NCBI GenBank assembly: GCA_914767715.1
Contig: OU612067.1
Location: forward strand, 9,920,001-9,984,000
DNA: 64,000 nucleotides
Source: Membranipora membranacea
Lineage: Eukaryota; Bryozoa; Gymnolaemata; Cheilostomatida; Membraniporidae
Reading direction: 5' to 3'
The stretch's first letter is position 1, and each line of letters starts with the position of its first letter. A program made the position numbers and the translations under genes. The notes below the pieces were generated by a model, which saw only the letters and a list, made by a program, of their open reading frames with translations, did not search any database and had not been told where the DNA came from. This document shows positions 1 to 11,550 of the stretch, one piece after another.

Positions 1-275
1 GTCCAGGTGCAGACAGAATTTTGTCCAGCTACAACCATTTATAAGTATCAGACCCGACATGTATCAAGAGTTGTCTGTCTCGACGGGACGAGATACCGTC
101 CCGAGGAAACGAATCCCGCAGGACCGGGAATTGTCCCGTCCCGTTGCCATCACTAGTTTTTAGCAGTTTGAAACTTGCAAGGTGTTTTGATTCTATAATC
201 AGTTTTCTCAAAACACACCTGGGGAAAGTTATACTTGTACATAAGGCAGCAGAGAATTTAACTTATTATACATAG

Positions 276-683
276 GGTTGACCAAAACCGCCAATTTTTC
301 CGAACATAGTAGCCCCGGTACAAGTAAATATGGCAGCTTTAGTCTGACCAAAACTGCCACCTCTATATTGGCTGAGTAAAGTGCTAAATGAAATGGCATG
401 TATGGTCACATTATACATATTGCACACTATATTGAGTTGATGGTTTTGGTCTATCCAAAAGCGCCAACTAAACACCTTCAGTTCAAACGAGTGAGCACAT
501 TTCCTATCACAAATTGACTGGATGATCTAAAGTGAGAAAAATATGATGTGCAGCCGCAGTGACAGATTCGCTCAGATGATACACACCACTTTATTCAGCA
601 TTTCACTTTTGGTCAGACTTGAGCTGCCATATTTACAGGAACTGGGGCTATTATGTGGGGAAAATTGGCGGTTTTGGTCAACC
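276..683. mobile_element. Non-autonomous element with about 78-bp terminal inverted repeats
   Basis: Both ends start GGTTGACCAAAACCGCC when read inward. The arms, about 276-353 and 606-683, match closely over about 78 bp, and the 250-bp centre has no coding capacity. A copy sits at 15377-15779 inside the right duplication, so insertion predates the duplication. The target-site duplication is unclear; ATAG is a candidate, since it flanks one side in each copy. Superfamily not assigned. Confidence 0.75.
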
Positions 684-1912
684 ACAGTTATACGCCAACA
701 AGACCAAGGAGGGTAGAAAACAATCACTCAATTAATTATGATGAAGAGCCAAAGCACCTGTCCTGTAGTCATTTGTGTACACAAGGTACAAAAAGTGAAA
801 ACCTGCATCAGTTTTTTGTAATGCAAAACTCACCTGGCCTACTGAGCGCTTCGCAATCATCAGATTATCCTACAAATACATCACACCAATCATGCTATAT
901 TTGAATATTACATTTTAATTCATATTCATATATGGTTGCAACCAACAAATTTTGGAAAGCAGCTAAAGGTGGAGATAAAATTTTGGTTACCAAGCCTCTC
1001 AAATCAAGAAATTGAGTTGTCTGTGATGCAAAATATCTGTTTAAAGAATGCACAACCCACATTCTCAAGTTCATAAAGCCTTTCAGAATTGACATTAATG
1101 TCGTTGAATAATGACCAATAGGGTATGACTTAACTACTATTTTCAGCAATTGATCTTTTTTCAAATAAAAAACAATAAAAATATTAGAAAAAAAACATCA
1201 CATTATCTTGCAGTATCCAAAATCTTTGGCTTGTTCTACATTTGACATTGCTTTAAGGACTTTTGTCAATATGCAGAATTTTGGCATCGTTTCGGCTTAC
1301 AGACGTAATCATTGATATGAATTCATGGATCAGCGGTTATATAAATAGCATGGCTATTTGTGGAGATATGCCATCAGTAAAAGAATTTGTGTCAGCCTTT
1401 ACATTATGCATTGAATGACGTCCCAGTAACAACCTTCAAAAACTTAGGCAAGCTGATTTTCAAAAGTTTACAAGGGTCAGATATATTAGATTCTATTATA
1501 AGCTTGTGGATCAATCAAAGGATGAAAAATGCGGTCCAGCAGCCATACACAAATCATCATACGCTTGTTCAGGGTCAGATATGTTCCCCTGATCCAAAAA
1601 ATATATATCATACACACAAACAAATACATCTTAACATCATCTTTGCAGCAGATTGAGTAATCCTCTCATGGGTACAGTTACTAGGACTCATAGTACTCAT
1701 GACACCCTCTATAGCAATGCCTATGAGTCTAGGTTAAGTACTGATTTCTACTGTTGGAGACATGCAAGATTTTGACAGTGACCACTGCAAAATCGCTCTG
1801 GTCTGAAAAATGTGAGTAATCTTTAAACAATGTTCTCAATTTTTGGCTCAAGATATTACAGATTTGCAGGGCGAGATACCCCGATGTTGCTCAGATTTCA
1901 CCCTATCCTTAC

Positions 1913-2510
1913 CTTAGATTCCGTAGCTAAGTTTTCTGATATCTGTAAATCTACTCTGCCTGTTGACAACAACCAGAGATTGACACCGAGGAGAGCTATC
2001 AGTAAGCATCCGAGAATCAGCGCCACATAAAATGCGATTGGCCGTTTCTCGCTCTGCTTGTGTTTCACCTGAGAATGAGTGAAAGTACATTGTAGGTAAA
2101 TGTTAAGGACAAATGTGAAGTCAAATAGATCTAGTTTGAATTTTATGTACTCACATAGTAAAGACCCAGAGTAGCTTACGCCCAGTAGTTGATCAATTTA
2201 GTGAGCAAATTGAATAGAATTTTTTCCTCTTGATCACCTTATTCCATGTATTCATTTTATGACTTTGAGGTAACAGACCTCTGAGTGTTGATCTAGTTAT
2301 AGTACTCATGTGTTGCAGAATTGAATGACAAAAAGGCTAGACCAAGTTTGGTCCTATTTGCCTGCCTGTGGAATCGTACCCTTTATTGTATTTTATTATA
2401 CACATTTAGATTTGGATCACACTTTGGATCTACATAAAAATAAATGAGTAGGGTATCCGTTTTTGATTACATTAACTTACCTTTTCAGATCCAGTCTCGG
2501 TATAATCCAT
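1913..2510 (-). CDS. Type II membrane protein, first two exons (left copy)
   Basis: Exon 1 (2508-2510 ATG, exon 2481-2510) encodes MDYTETGSEK and ends in GAAAAG|GTAAGT. The ATG sits in an A-rich context. Exon 2 (1913-2068, 156 nt, phase 0 at both ends) follows an acceptor ending TTCTCAG and ends AAG|GTAAGG. It encodes 52 residues: a basic stretch (KHKQSEKRP), a hydrophobic helix of about 20 residues (FYVALILGCLLIALLGVNLW), then the start of an extracellular stalk (LATESK). A short cytoplasmic tail, an uncleaved membrane helix and a stalk are the usual start of type II C-type lectin receptors, as in the two genes at 21-27 kb, but no sequence similarity to them is obvious. Later exons should lie left of position 1. 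Paralogues: 17418-18458 and 47743-48127. Confidence 0.72.
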
Positions 2511-2690
2511 TTTTTGGCTAAGAGAATTGAGGTGCTGAGGATAGTCTGTATATGGTAGAGAAGTCTAGCAATCAAGTAAAACCCTAGCAACACTGGTTGT
2601 AAGTTTCTTGAAACTGTTGTTCATTCAACCCTAGCGACCTAAGTCTTGAATATCAACTGTTCATTCTTGCTTTGAACTTTGAGCTCAATA

Positions 2691-3304
2691 CACTAAAGAT
2701 TTTGTTCGTGACGAACAAGGTTTTGTTTGTAAGAGTTATATTTCCAAATTGCTATAGAATTCATTCTATTGACTGTTAGGATAAATAGAGCTGGACAAAT
2801 AATATAAGGTAACAGTAGCTACTGCAAACACTCAACACTCTCATTGTTAACATGCTCTATTGTGCAATTTTATTCCTGTCACCCAACTTGACAAGGTGTC
2901 CATGTTGCCTCAATGGCCATGAATTGGGACTACTCAAGATCGACATTGCAGACATGACTGCCCAACAAAACCCGGCAGCAGTTGACTGAAGGGGTATCAA
3001 ATCCAATAATATTAGCTTAGCGATGACCTTGCACTCTAACATATATGGGAGGGGGATAGATAAAAAATTTAATTGATGCTTGTGGCTATCCACAAGCTAC
3101 CTTTTCGATTTAATTTTTGGAAACAGAATTAGAGAAACACCATCACTTCAATCAATCTTCAAATTATTGCCTATGTAATTAGGGATAATCTTGATTGGAA
3201 TGTGATATTGGCACCAGTTTAAACTCAAAGGTATCATTCATTTTTTTGGATTATGAGTTAGTTACATTGTTCTGAAAGCAATCCTAAAATCATCTCTTTT
3301 GGGA
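2691..3304. other. No gene seen
   Basis: AT-rich sequence immediately right of the duplication boundary. The minus-strand open frame at 2857-3093 has no recognisable domain, signal peptide or splice-site support. Confidence 0.5.
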
Positions 3305-3307
3305 AGA

Positions 3308-3540
3308 GTATGAGGTGGCTCAGTTTATTAGAGCGCCGGACTTCAGCATGCACATGTTGAAGGTCTAGGGTACGAATCCCACTGCGGTCCATCACCTACT
3401 CGTGCATTGGTTGGCCCCTAGATGTGCTTCGATCTGCCTGGAAACAGAGAGCCTCGCCGATATGGCACTAAAATTTCGCCGCCCATGCTTCGGGATGTTG
3501 CAAGTGATAAGACATATGATTTGAATCATCCTTTTTTGAT
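3308..3540 (+). repeat. tRNA-derived SINE, family 1
   Basis: Starts AGAGTATGAGGTGGCTCAG. It has a box A-like GGCTCAGTTTATTAG, an anticodon-arm region around TTCAGCATGCACATGTTGAA, and a box B-like GGGTACGAATCCC, followed by a tRNA-unrelated body rich in short CCTGCCT/CCGCCCATGCTT motifs. The same head occurs at 9028 (plus) and 22391 (minus), and the body is shared with 9100-9210. Internal pol III promoter boxes plus dispersed copies define a SINE. No protein is encoded. Confidence 0.75.
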
Positions 3541-5660
3541 CAAGACTTAGTTAGGCTTGCCTACAAATCCGTGCAATGTTTGTTATGTTTGAATTATGCG
3601 CTGTGTATCAGTGTTCCCATACAGAAACACCATTAGAATATAAATAACAACAGGGAATCACAATAAAATCAAATATTTCATCATATTTTTGATATTCTGT
3701 AATTTCAAAGCAGCTTCCATTCAATTACGAAAAAGGCATACCCATGTTACTCAATGGCAAGGAATCGCAACACAACATCCGTATATAAATTTTCATTTTA
3801 ATGCTGGACCGACTGCGTTTCATACCCAAGAATTGTCTGACAATTCTGTACAATACTAGAATTGTCAGAAACTGACCTATATATCATTACCCAACCAGCA
3901 ACCATTATTGTGTAATTAACCCTGCCTGCTAAATAAATTACTTTCATTATTGATATTGTATAGCCATAGTATAAGCCTTTACAGTTCTAGTCAATATTAT
4001 ACAATTGGATATGCTGTAATGAATAGATATTGCTGTGCAGGGTAGCATCAAAATATATATTGCGGGAGGCCCAGATTCAAATCCCCGCCGAAGCAAATCT
4101 TTTCTTTTCGTATCATCATGATGGAAAATGAAAGCATTCCATTCGAATTGTTGGCTCACAATTTTTGTAAGCACGGAAAACTCTTAGTAATGAGTATGAT
4201 GACCTGACAAAATACTTAGGTTCAACTCTTCTGTGTTGTACCATACCCTACGTTATATTTTGTGCAATCTGTCAATATTTGGAGCAACTGCATAAATAGA
4301 ATACATCAGCTAAACTATGCTAGCAGAATTATCAGAAAACTTAGCTACTAATAAAAATGTACAACATTGCTCCCCAGATGAGCGAGGAATTACTTTGTAT
4401 CAACTGTCCTACATGCCTAAGTGGAGAGAAGTGATATGTGAATGAGTCCATATTATCCACAGAACCACTGACTACTGAAAATATGCTGACTGATGCTAAA
4501 AAAACTCAAACTTGGTGTCACAGCAAGTAGTATGAGTACTGATTATTGGCATAGTCTAAACTACGCTCCTTGTGATTATTGAGAGTGAATGGCTTTCAGC
4601 TATTTCTATTTGTTGGCCAAAGATGCTCTGAGCATGGAGTTGGCTCTGAATGTTATGGTATGTGGACTGAGGGAGGCAAAGGTAAATCAACTATCGTAAG
4701 CCTGGTATATATTCATTACCTGTCTACAAAGGCGTTCTTGATGTTCTACTGTATAATTCTCAGCCATCTCAGTTATATGGTGTACAGGAAGCAATTTTGG
4801 CATATTTCTCTCTCACTCTTGGATGGTAGTTCCCTAGTAGGTGTCGGCACTAGTACAGATAGTATTAAAATGTTAGACTAGTGGCAACACCGTTTGAAGT
4901 AATAAATTTTAATCTGTCAGCTTGAGTGCCACAAGCAGGGAGGTTGGCCAATAACAGGCATAATTACATAATTACCTTGATATCCTTGTTGTCAAAATTT
5001 TTAATTGTACAATTAAGTATAATTAACACTGTTCGTTAATCCTTCATAAGCATTCCATTGCACTTGTAACAAGTCATCATGACACACTTGTGGAATCAGA
5101 GAGACAGGAGTCATTGTAAGCTGACCTAACTTCCTGTCTTTTGCTGCTGATAATGAATGCGGTGAGTTTTAAATTTCGCGAATATTCATTTTTATAATGA
5201 TGGTTGTTTGGGTGTAATTGCAATCATGATCATTCTTTGTCAGAAGAGTGAGGGGCGGGAAGTTGTAAAATTTTATGCAAAAAACTAGATAATTGTCCAA
5301 ATTCCATTTGTATATTTTTATCAAATTATTTCACCAAACTCTGCTTCAAAGCTCATCATTGTACAGAGTTATTATGTCAAGAATGAGATTGCCTCGCAAA
5401 AAAGCCTTAAATTCTCTGGCGCCCTTATTCTCCAGTATTTGCAAAAAGGTTTCATTGATTTTCCGCGCTTCTTGGTCAACTTCAAGAGTTGAGCCAGCAT
5501 TATATGATAATCTGTGTGTTTACCCACAGGGTTGTCCATTTTTAAATCTACTGGTACCTTATAAGTTCTGTGTATGCAGACCCAGATCCCACATACCTAC
5601 AACCAATGAATGTATGGCAATTATGTTTATCTTCTTTCTTATTCTTTGCATAGATGGGAT
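3541..5660. other. No gene recognised; one tRNA-like remnant
   Basis: At 4026-4100 a box B-like GATTCAAATCC lies about 50 bp after a weak box A, which suggests an old SINE fragment. The open frames at 4579-4881 and 5293-5664 show no domain. TTTGCATAG just before 5654 resembles a splice acceptor leading into the transposase relic. Confidence 0.5.
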
Positions 5661-6030
5661 TTGAATGATACGGATCTGTTGAATCGATGCAGTTTTGTGG
5701 ATCCTAGGACCAAATGATTGGCCCACCTTACTCCAAGTGATCGTGACAAGGTGAGAGATCAAATCCTGACAGCAATAAAAGTGGACGAAGAGTTCTACAT
5801 GGATACAGATAGTGTTGAGTGTGTTGAGAGCACCCCAGCTGCTACTCCAGAGAGTGGACTGCTCTCCACTCTATTACCAACCTTCCACACCAAACTCCAC
5901 CGTGACATCGGCTGCCGAAAAAGAGATGAAAAGATACCTTTCTGAGGCTTCAATCCCTATGGAATCGGACCCTCTTGAGTGGTAGAGTAATCATGCCAAA
6001 ATGTATCCATTGTTACACTATATGTGTATC
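5661..6030 (+). pseudogene. hAT transposase relic (ZBED-like C-terminal part)
   Basis: In one frame from 5661 the translation contains FVDPRTK, the DPR(F/T)K motif of hAT transposases, then a stop at 5715-5717, then LAHLTPSDRDKVRDQIL. About 70 codons on, a one-base frameshift near 5930 restores RYLSEASIPMESDPLEW followed by a TAG where the family has a second Trp, then NHAKMYPLL. This is the hAT C-terminal dimerisation region, normally ..YL....DPL.WW...YP.L. At least two stops and one frameshift make it dead. The end abuts the RLE-type retrotransposon fragment near 6030. The BED zinc finger and the catalytic N-terminal half are not seen. Confidence 0.7.
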
Positions 6031-7690
6031 TTCCAAGGCTCTGCGGGCAATTCGACAGAATATGTAGAAGTGTGCCCTTGGCCGAGCACTCAGCGCACTT
6101 CGAGTTCTCGGTCAAATTCCAGCGTTCCAGGTTCGCCGGGGTCGGTAGTTGATCATAAGCTGCACCAACCAGAAAGCTGATCATTTGTGGCTCCATCGAC
6201 CACATTTCTGTCCATTTCAGCTGACGCTGCTCAACAGACTCCCAACAAGTCCACCTGCCTTGTTGGGCTTGGCCTACAGCTTGTGTCTGGCGGCGCTCCT
6301 CTTCCATCTTGCGCACCTCATCAACTACCATCTTCGTCTAACCTTTGGGCTTTCCTTTGAGAACCACCGGTTTGCTTCCCAGCCGATACCATGACGTGCA
6401 GTTGTCACAGCACCCACAATCTCACTTATCTCCAGTCGAGATTTGGCATCTCTGACAGTCTCTGTGACAGACCACTTTTTACCAGTGTCAAGTGTTGGAG
6501 CACATCCCCTTATCACCTGGTCTGGTGACTCGTTCAACATGATATCCAGTCTCGCTTTTGATGTTTTGTACTCTTCCACAAGCGATTTCATCGGTAGTGA
6601 AAGAGTAAACGAACTGGCATACAGTGCATTAGTGTTGAAGCTCCTTGGAACTCCGAGCCACTTGCGCATGTGCTTGTTAATCATTTGCTCCATTCTCTCA
6701 ACTGGTGTAAGCGGAATATCATAAACTGTCAGAGGCCACAGAATTCTAGGCATGAGTGCAAAGTTGAGAATCCAGGCTTTGTATTTACCAGACAGACCAC
6801 ATTTTTCAATCACGTCCAGCCCTGTACTGAGTTGCTTTTTCACCTCGTTTCCGCGGAACCTGTCTGTGATTGGTAAACTATACCATCTTCCTAAGCTCTT
6901 CACAGGCTGCTCTGCAAGCGTGGGAATACGCTCTGTTCCTATGAAGTAGGTATTTGGTACAGGTTTGCCTTTACACAAAGACAGGGACCGGCTCTTGCTA
7001 GGTTTGAATCGCATCGCACATCTCTCTATCAACTCATGCAGTCTATCGATTGAAGCTACAACCTGAGCCTTGTCTAGTGGTATTATTGTAATGTCATCCA
7101 TAAAGGCCCTCATCGGCGGAAGTATCTGGTTATTCGCAACCTGGATCCCATTCACACTGCCTTGTGAATTCCGTATAACTATCTCCATCACCATAACGAA
7201 AAGCAAGGGTGATATAGCACATCCCATAGGGATGCCTACTGCCAGCTCTTGCCAGCTCGTGGTAAAGCTCTTAGTAGTGAATCGCATTTTGAACTTTTTA
7301 TAGTAGCGCTCAACCATAACCCTTAGCCTGTCGGGCACCCAGAAGTGTGATAGTGCGAGGTCAATTATGCTGTGCGGTACAGAACCATAGGCGTTGGCCA
7401 AATCCAACCAGATTACCTCAAGGTTTGATTTAGCTTGTTTAGCAGATTTTATTGCTGACCAAATCATGCTCACATGCTCGAGACATCCAGGGAGTCCTTG
7501 GATTCCTGCCTTCTGCACTGATGGATCAATGAATCCATTGTTCATGAGATAATCTGTCAGGCGTTTTGCCAGAACGCTGAAGAATATCTTGCCTTCTACA
7601 TTTAGCAGTGATATTGGTCTAAACTGCCTTATCCTCTTTCGGTATATACACACCATTCGCACAACACCACTCATCTGGGATCTTTTTCTT
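6030..7690 (-). pseudogene. RLE-type non-LTR retrotransposon fragment (reverse transcriptase plus CCHC)
   Basis: The long open frame 6325-7674 holds reverse transcriptase blocks in order: QFRPISLLN, GIQGLPGC, VIWLDLANAYGSVP (motif A), GIPMGCAISPLLF (motif B), AFMDDITI (motif C, FMDD in place of the usual F/YADD) and a thumb region. Upstream, a frameshift near 7640 separates IPDEWCCANGVYIPKED. Downstream, another at 6325-6331 leads to a second frame with CAEC..GTLLHILSNC, a C-X2-C-X7-H-X4-C knuckle, followed by LGRYTY. That knuckle after the thumb is characteristic of retrotransposons with a restriction-like endonuclease (R2/NeSL/Hero group). The endonuclease itself is missing, cut off at about 6030. 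5' truncation at about 7690 abuts the CR1-like fragment. Clade within the RLE group is not assigned. Confidence 0.83.
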
Positions 7691-8142
7691 GAAAGAATAT
7701 ACTTTCTCCATAAGAGGGCGCTCTGAATAATAGTAAATGTTAACCATATTTAATATCATCTTATCCCTACAAGAGATTTACATAAATCTCTCGGTCTGTT
7801 TCCTTTTCCTTTCCTCTTCTCGTGTATTTTGGCTTTCAAATTTTGCATATGTTAGCACCGGATTTCCTTCTGGAAGGACTCCTTTAGAGTCAAGCATATG
7901 TTACATTATCACAGTGACAACAAATTAACTTTTAACTGTCAACCAATACAGATACGCTCGCCACCAATCTTACTCATTTTAAAAAAAACTACTATCAAAG
8001 CACTAAATCTTGATGAATTTATTACTAGCTTATTTTTTTTCTTTGTTTATCTGCTTTTCCTTATTTTTTAAGTTATTTGTTCGGTCACAGCATGAAAAAA
8101 ATTCATCAAGATGATTGTAGATTGGCAATAAATGTATATATA
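7690..8142 (+). pseudogene. CR1-like non-LTR retrotransposon, 3' end
   Basis: From CTTGAAAGAATATACTT the sequence parallels 62521-63008 through to the tail ending CAATAAATGTATATATA. The first codons read LERIYFLHKRAL and the distal part matches the other copy's LPIQIRS, the usual C-terminus of CR1/jockey-like reverse transcriptase proteins. Several stops and shifts are present. It is cut at its 5' side exactly where the minus-strand RLE fragment begins. Confidence 0.72.
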
Positions 8143-9025
8143 TAGATTTATGTCCCAAATAGATATAGACCTACGATTAACCTAAACCTTGCGTATTATC
8201 AAGACAAAAAACAGATTGTGCCATGTTTTCAGTCAAAAATTTTTTAGAGTCTTGAGTTAACCATTAGAGCATGTGCAGCGTAGCTAGATACCCTGTTACT
8301 TCCTTTCCCTGTTAGCGTTAGATCGAATCATCATGTTTAACACAAGGTTACATACCCAACAATGTTGGCTGCTGACTTGTCTATGCGTATGCTAAACGTC
8401 AACTGGTGATTTATAACACTGCTACAAATACCTATACAATAAAATCTATACCCATGGAAACAATTAATAAACATGTTTTCATGCTTTTGCTGGCCACATT
8501 TGCTTAGTAGAAGAGAAGGTGGGCCGAACCAACTGATCACCTTTAAATACAATTACAAAAAATTGTGATTTTCAACTGCAGAGAGAGCGTAGGTTGAGCT
8601 GTATATATATATATATATATTTATGGATGCCGGGTTAGTTGATTCTGGCCCAGCTGCGGCATACTAATCTGGTTTCTCACAAACAGAACCATACTCAAAG
8701 CAGTTTTAATATATATCTCTGTGGCTGTCACTCATGGACCATTTAATTTCAATGTTCAGCTTAAATAACTAACATAGTACTATTCTCACTTCACCGACAC
8801 AAAAATCCTGAAATAAAGTGCTAGACCAAACTTTGATGTATAAATAATTTGAATGACCTGAAGAAATATGAATTAAGGTCATTTCAATCACGGACATGCA
8901 GTGGTGGAGGGAAATCACTAACAGTAAGGGACATGACTGAGCTGATGCTGTCAGTAATGTTTTATTTTTAAAAGATTTCCACCAACATCACCAAACACGT
9001 GTAATTATACGCAGTACGTGGTGAA
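8143..9025. other. No gene seen; TA microsatellite
   Basis: Contains an AT dinucleotide run at about 8601-8621 and otherwise featureless AT-rich DNA. Confidence 0.5.
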
Positions 9026-9027
9026 GA

Positions 9028-9210
9028 GTAAGAGGTGGCTCAGTTGGTTAGAGGGCCGTGAAATGGAATCCAGCTGCAGTCCATTGAGTACTGGAGTTCA
9101 GTTGGTCTACATGTGCGCTTCCACCTGCCTTAAAGCAGTAGTCTGGCGCAGCAATCAGTACCTCACTTCCCATGCTTGACGATGTGGCGCGTCATTAAAC
9201 CACTTGATAT
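9028..9210 (+). repeat. tRNA-derived SINE, family 1, internally deleted
   Basis: Head AGAGTAAGAGGTGGCTCAG with box A GGCTCAGTTGGTTAGAG matches 3308. The box B section is shortened (GAAATGGAATCCAGCTGCAG), and the body (CCACCTGCCT to GATGTGGCG) matches the family 1 body. It abuts the older repeat at 9211. Confidence 0.68.
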
Positions 9211-10120
9211 AAATAAATTTTTTGATCAATTTAGCAATAAACCAAAATTATTCACAACGATATTATAAGTTTAATGCAGTTCCACAATACTGGCAAGGAT
9301 TGACATGTAGAGGTTAATTCCCCTTCTACTCATGTGAATTTTTTGCTTTGATCTGCAAATATTAAACTCAATCAAGATCTGAAATCTATGCAACAATAAT
9401 CTCATTGTAAAACATATTAAAACTGATATACTTTCTTCCAAGTAGAACTCAACTTACATAAAATATTTTCATGGCTTTTGCACAGATCTTGTAAGCTCTT
9501 TTGTTGGATTTTCATCAATTATTAAGAAAATACCTTAAGCAGACACGGACACATTGTCAGCTAAACTTTTGCTTGTATTTATGCTCAGAGCCTGAAAACT
9601 GTTGACGAACAGAATTGATTGTACAGACATGTAAAATGATGAGAATACATGTAGTTGAATCCTAACAGTACATGATGCATATAAATATATTTCCAAAAGA
9701 AATCATAAAGGCAAAATAGGTTGATTTCTTGGAAGAAATTTCCTTCACAAAGACAGTCAGCTTGTTTTGGATGACAACTTGATGGCTTTTATTCAACATC
9801 ATCCAAAGTGGTACACTAGCTATTAATCTTTTGTTACTTGAAACCTCAAAATATTAACAAAGACCACGCACTCAGTATCAGGATATAAGCTGACAAAACA
9901 AGGATATAAGCAGGGAGAAACAAGGATACAACTGACAAACAACACTCTCGATTTCACCCAAAAATACCCCTATTAAGGGAAATGTCCTTGTAGACAAAGA
10001 ACTTGTCCTTACTCTTTATATAATTAGTTAGAATTAAGTCAAGTTGCATATAATATCTTCAACTGAGTTACATTAAAAACAATCATGAGAGCCTCAAATC
10101 TCAGTCAAGCACACAAGAAA
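9211..10120 (+). repeat. Diverged direct repeat, copy a
   Basis: About 900 bp that aligns colinearly with 11551-12431. Shared landmarks in order include TTTGATCTGCAAATATTAAAC, TTGTTGGATTTTCATCA, CAGAGCCTGAAAA, AACAAGGATATAAGC, AAGGATACAACTGACAAAC, ATACCCCTATTAA and TGTCCTTGTAG. Divergence is clearly higher than in the 1/15102 pair. No coding frame is shared. Confidence 0.75.
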
Positions 10121-11338
10121 CTTAAATCTTTACAATGATAGATTCAGGCAAAAACTTTGTTACGTAAGCAATAATAGCCAAATCAGCGGTGCCTTCTTTA
10201 CCATCCTGAGCATGATAAATTGTTTGATCACTTTATGACAACTATTGAGTGACCAGCAATGCAAATTCTGAATGTAAGGCAGACCAAGGCAGTTGGCAGT
10301 GTAACTGCTAGAGCTTTATTGATATTAATACATATGTAATGGTAAAAGCCGCTGAAGTCACACTATTACAACAATTTTAACAATAATACATCATTTATCA
10401 TCATCTAGACCAGCCATGCTCGACCTGGCCAAATTGGCCATTTTGGCAAAATTGGTCATTTTTGTTCGGGCCAAATTCACCCTTACCACAAAAAAGTTGA
10501 GACACATTTTCTTTTCTTGATTAAAAATGAAAAAAATATAAAGAAGATTCTGCAGTATTTTGTCACAACTGATATTCCAGCTAGCACACATGGAAAAGTC
10601 CAATTATTGCTCTATTGTAGTAGATGGGACGTATTCATAGGTAACTAAGCAGGTAAACTTAGGAAAAGAAAGCCGAATCTTGCCATAATAGCATGAGTAT
10701 GCATTGACTCTTTTCATTATCAAATTGACAAATTTCTATATGTTGTCATCAAATTTATAACCAGAATATGTGAACTTTCGTTCAGCACTATGGCCTGCCT
10801 CAAAACATACCTCCATGCCAATATTGGCAAGGTTTGAAAATATAGCCTTCTAATATCGCATAATCTTACTGGTTTTGGAGGGGCCCAGGGTTTTACCTTG
10901 TGAGGTTTCACTGTCAAGGTCATGGTGTCTCATCCAAAATGTTTCCTGTGTTCAAGTGTTCTCATTGCTCTGTGACGATCTTAAAAATTAGAATTTTGAA
11001 AGAATTTGCTTGCAAACAAAACCTTTTCTCAAATTTCTATTCACAGACATCCTACCAAAATCACTATTTCCCATTAAATTGTTACACAGACATTCCTGTT
11101 GCGGATTGCTAGCTATTTTTTTGCCCAAATAGGGCTGGAATACCTCAAAACTCCATCTATTTTCAAAAACTTTTCTTGGATCTTCTGGATATTCCCCGTT
11201 CTGTATCTCAAGTGAAATTATCCCGAAAAATAGTGCCGCCGATTGATATGCTCCCCAACAAAAAGTGGCCAAAAAAAGGAATGCCTGATCTAGAGTACAG
11301 ATACTTCCAGGACTAAAGCAAAGCCCGACCACAGTGAT
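10121..11338. other. No gene recognised
   Basis: The minus-strand frame at 10988-11332 is open for 114 codons with one hydrophobic stretch but no domain, no conserved paralogue and no splice signals that I trust. A short GGCCAAATTGGCC/TTTTGGC repeat lies at 10425-10465. Confidence 0.45.
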
Positions 11339-11520
11339 TGTTTGACCGAGAGACTATTGAAGGTGATCTGATAACTGCTCGTCGTGGCACTGGCTGAGAA
11401 GCAAACCAGTGGTTCTAGAAAGAAAGCCCAAGGTTAGTCAGGAGATGGTTGTTGATGGTCGCAAGAGGGAGGAAGCTGCAGGCTTGTTTGGAGTATGGTG
11501 AGCAGCCCCATCTCAAATAG
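11339..11520 (+). pseudogene. Second small fragment of the RLE-type retrotransposon
   Basis: Translation ITARRGTG*EANQWF*KESP corresponds to TTARHGIGWEANRWFSKESP of the fragment at 6030-7690. The following VVDGRKREEA corresponds to VVDEVRKMEEE. It has two in-frame stops and lies on the opposite strand, so the same family inserted at least twice nearby. Confidence 0.72.
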
Positions 11521-11550
11521 ACAGAAATTTGTTTGATAGACCCACAAAGA

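Larger units (their letters stand above)
1..2690. repeat. Segmental duplication, left copy
   Basis: This block is nearly identical, apart from scattered substitutions and small indels, to 15102-18638. It probably extends left of the window, because position 1 already matches position 15102. Homology stops at 2690 (18638 in the other copy). It contains the first two exons of a type II membrane protein on the minus strand and an older inverted-repeat element at 276-683. It lacks two transposons present in the right copy: the empty target sites are 1471-1478 (caagggtc) and 2237-2245 (ccttattcc). Confidence 0.93.

Noticed and set aside
895-1164. Minus-strand open frame of 89 codons kept open in both duplicated blocks, with a 9-nt in-frame deletion
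   Set aside because: The blocks are too young for conservation to mean much, the substitutions change amino acids, and there is no domain or splice signal.
4579-4881. Plus-strand 100-codon frame
   Set aside because: No domain, signal peptide, paralogue or splice support; length is within chance for AT-rich DNA.
10988-11332. Minus-strand 114-codon frame with a hydrophobic segment
   Set aside because: No recognisable family and no acceptable splice sites; likely chance.
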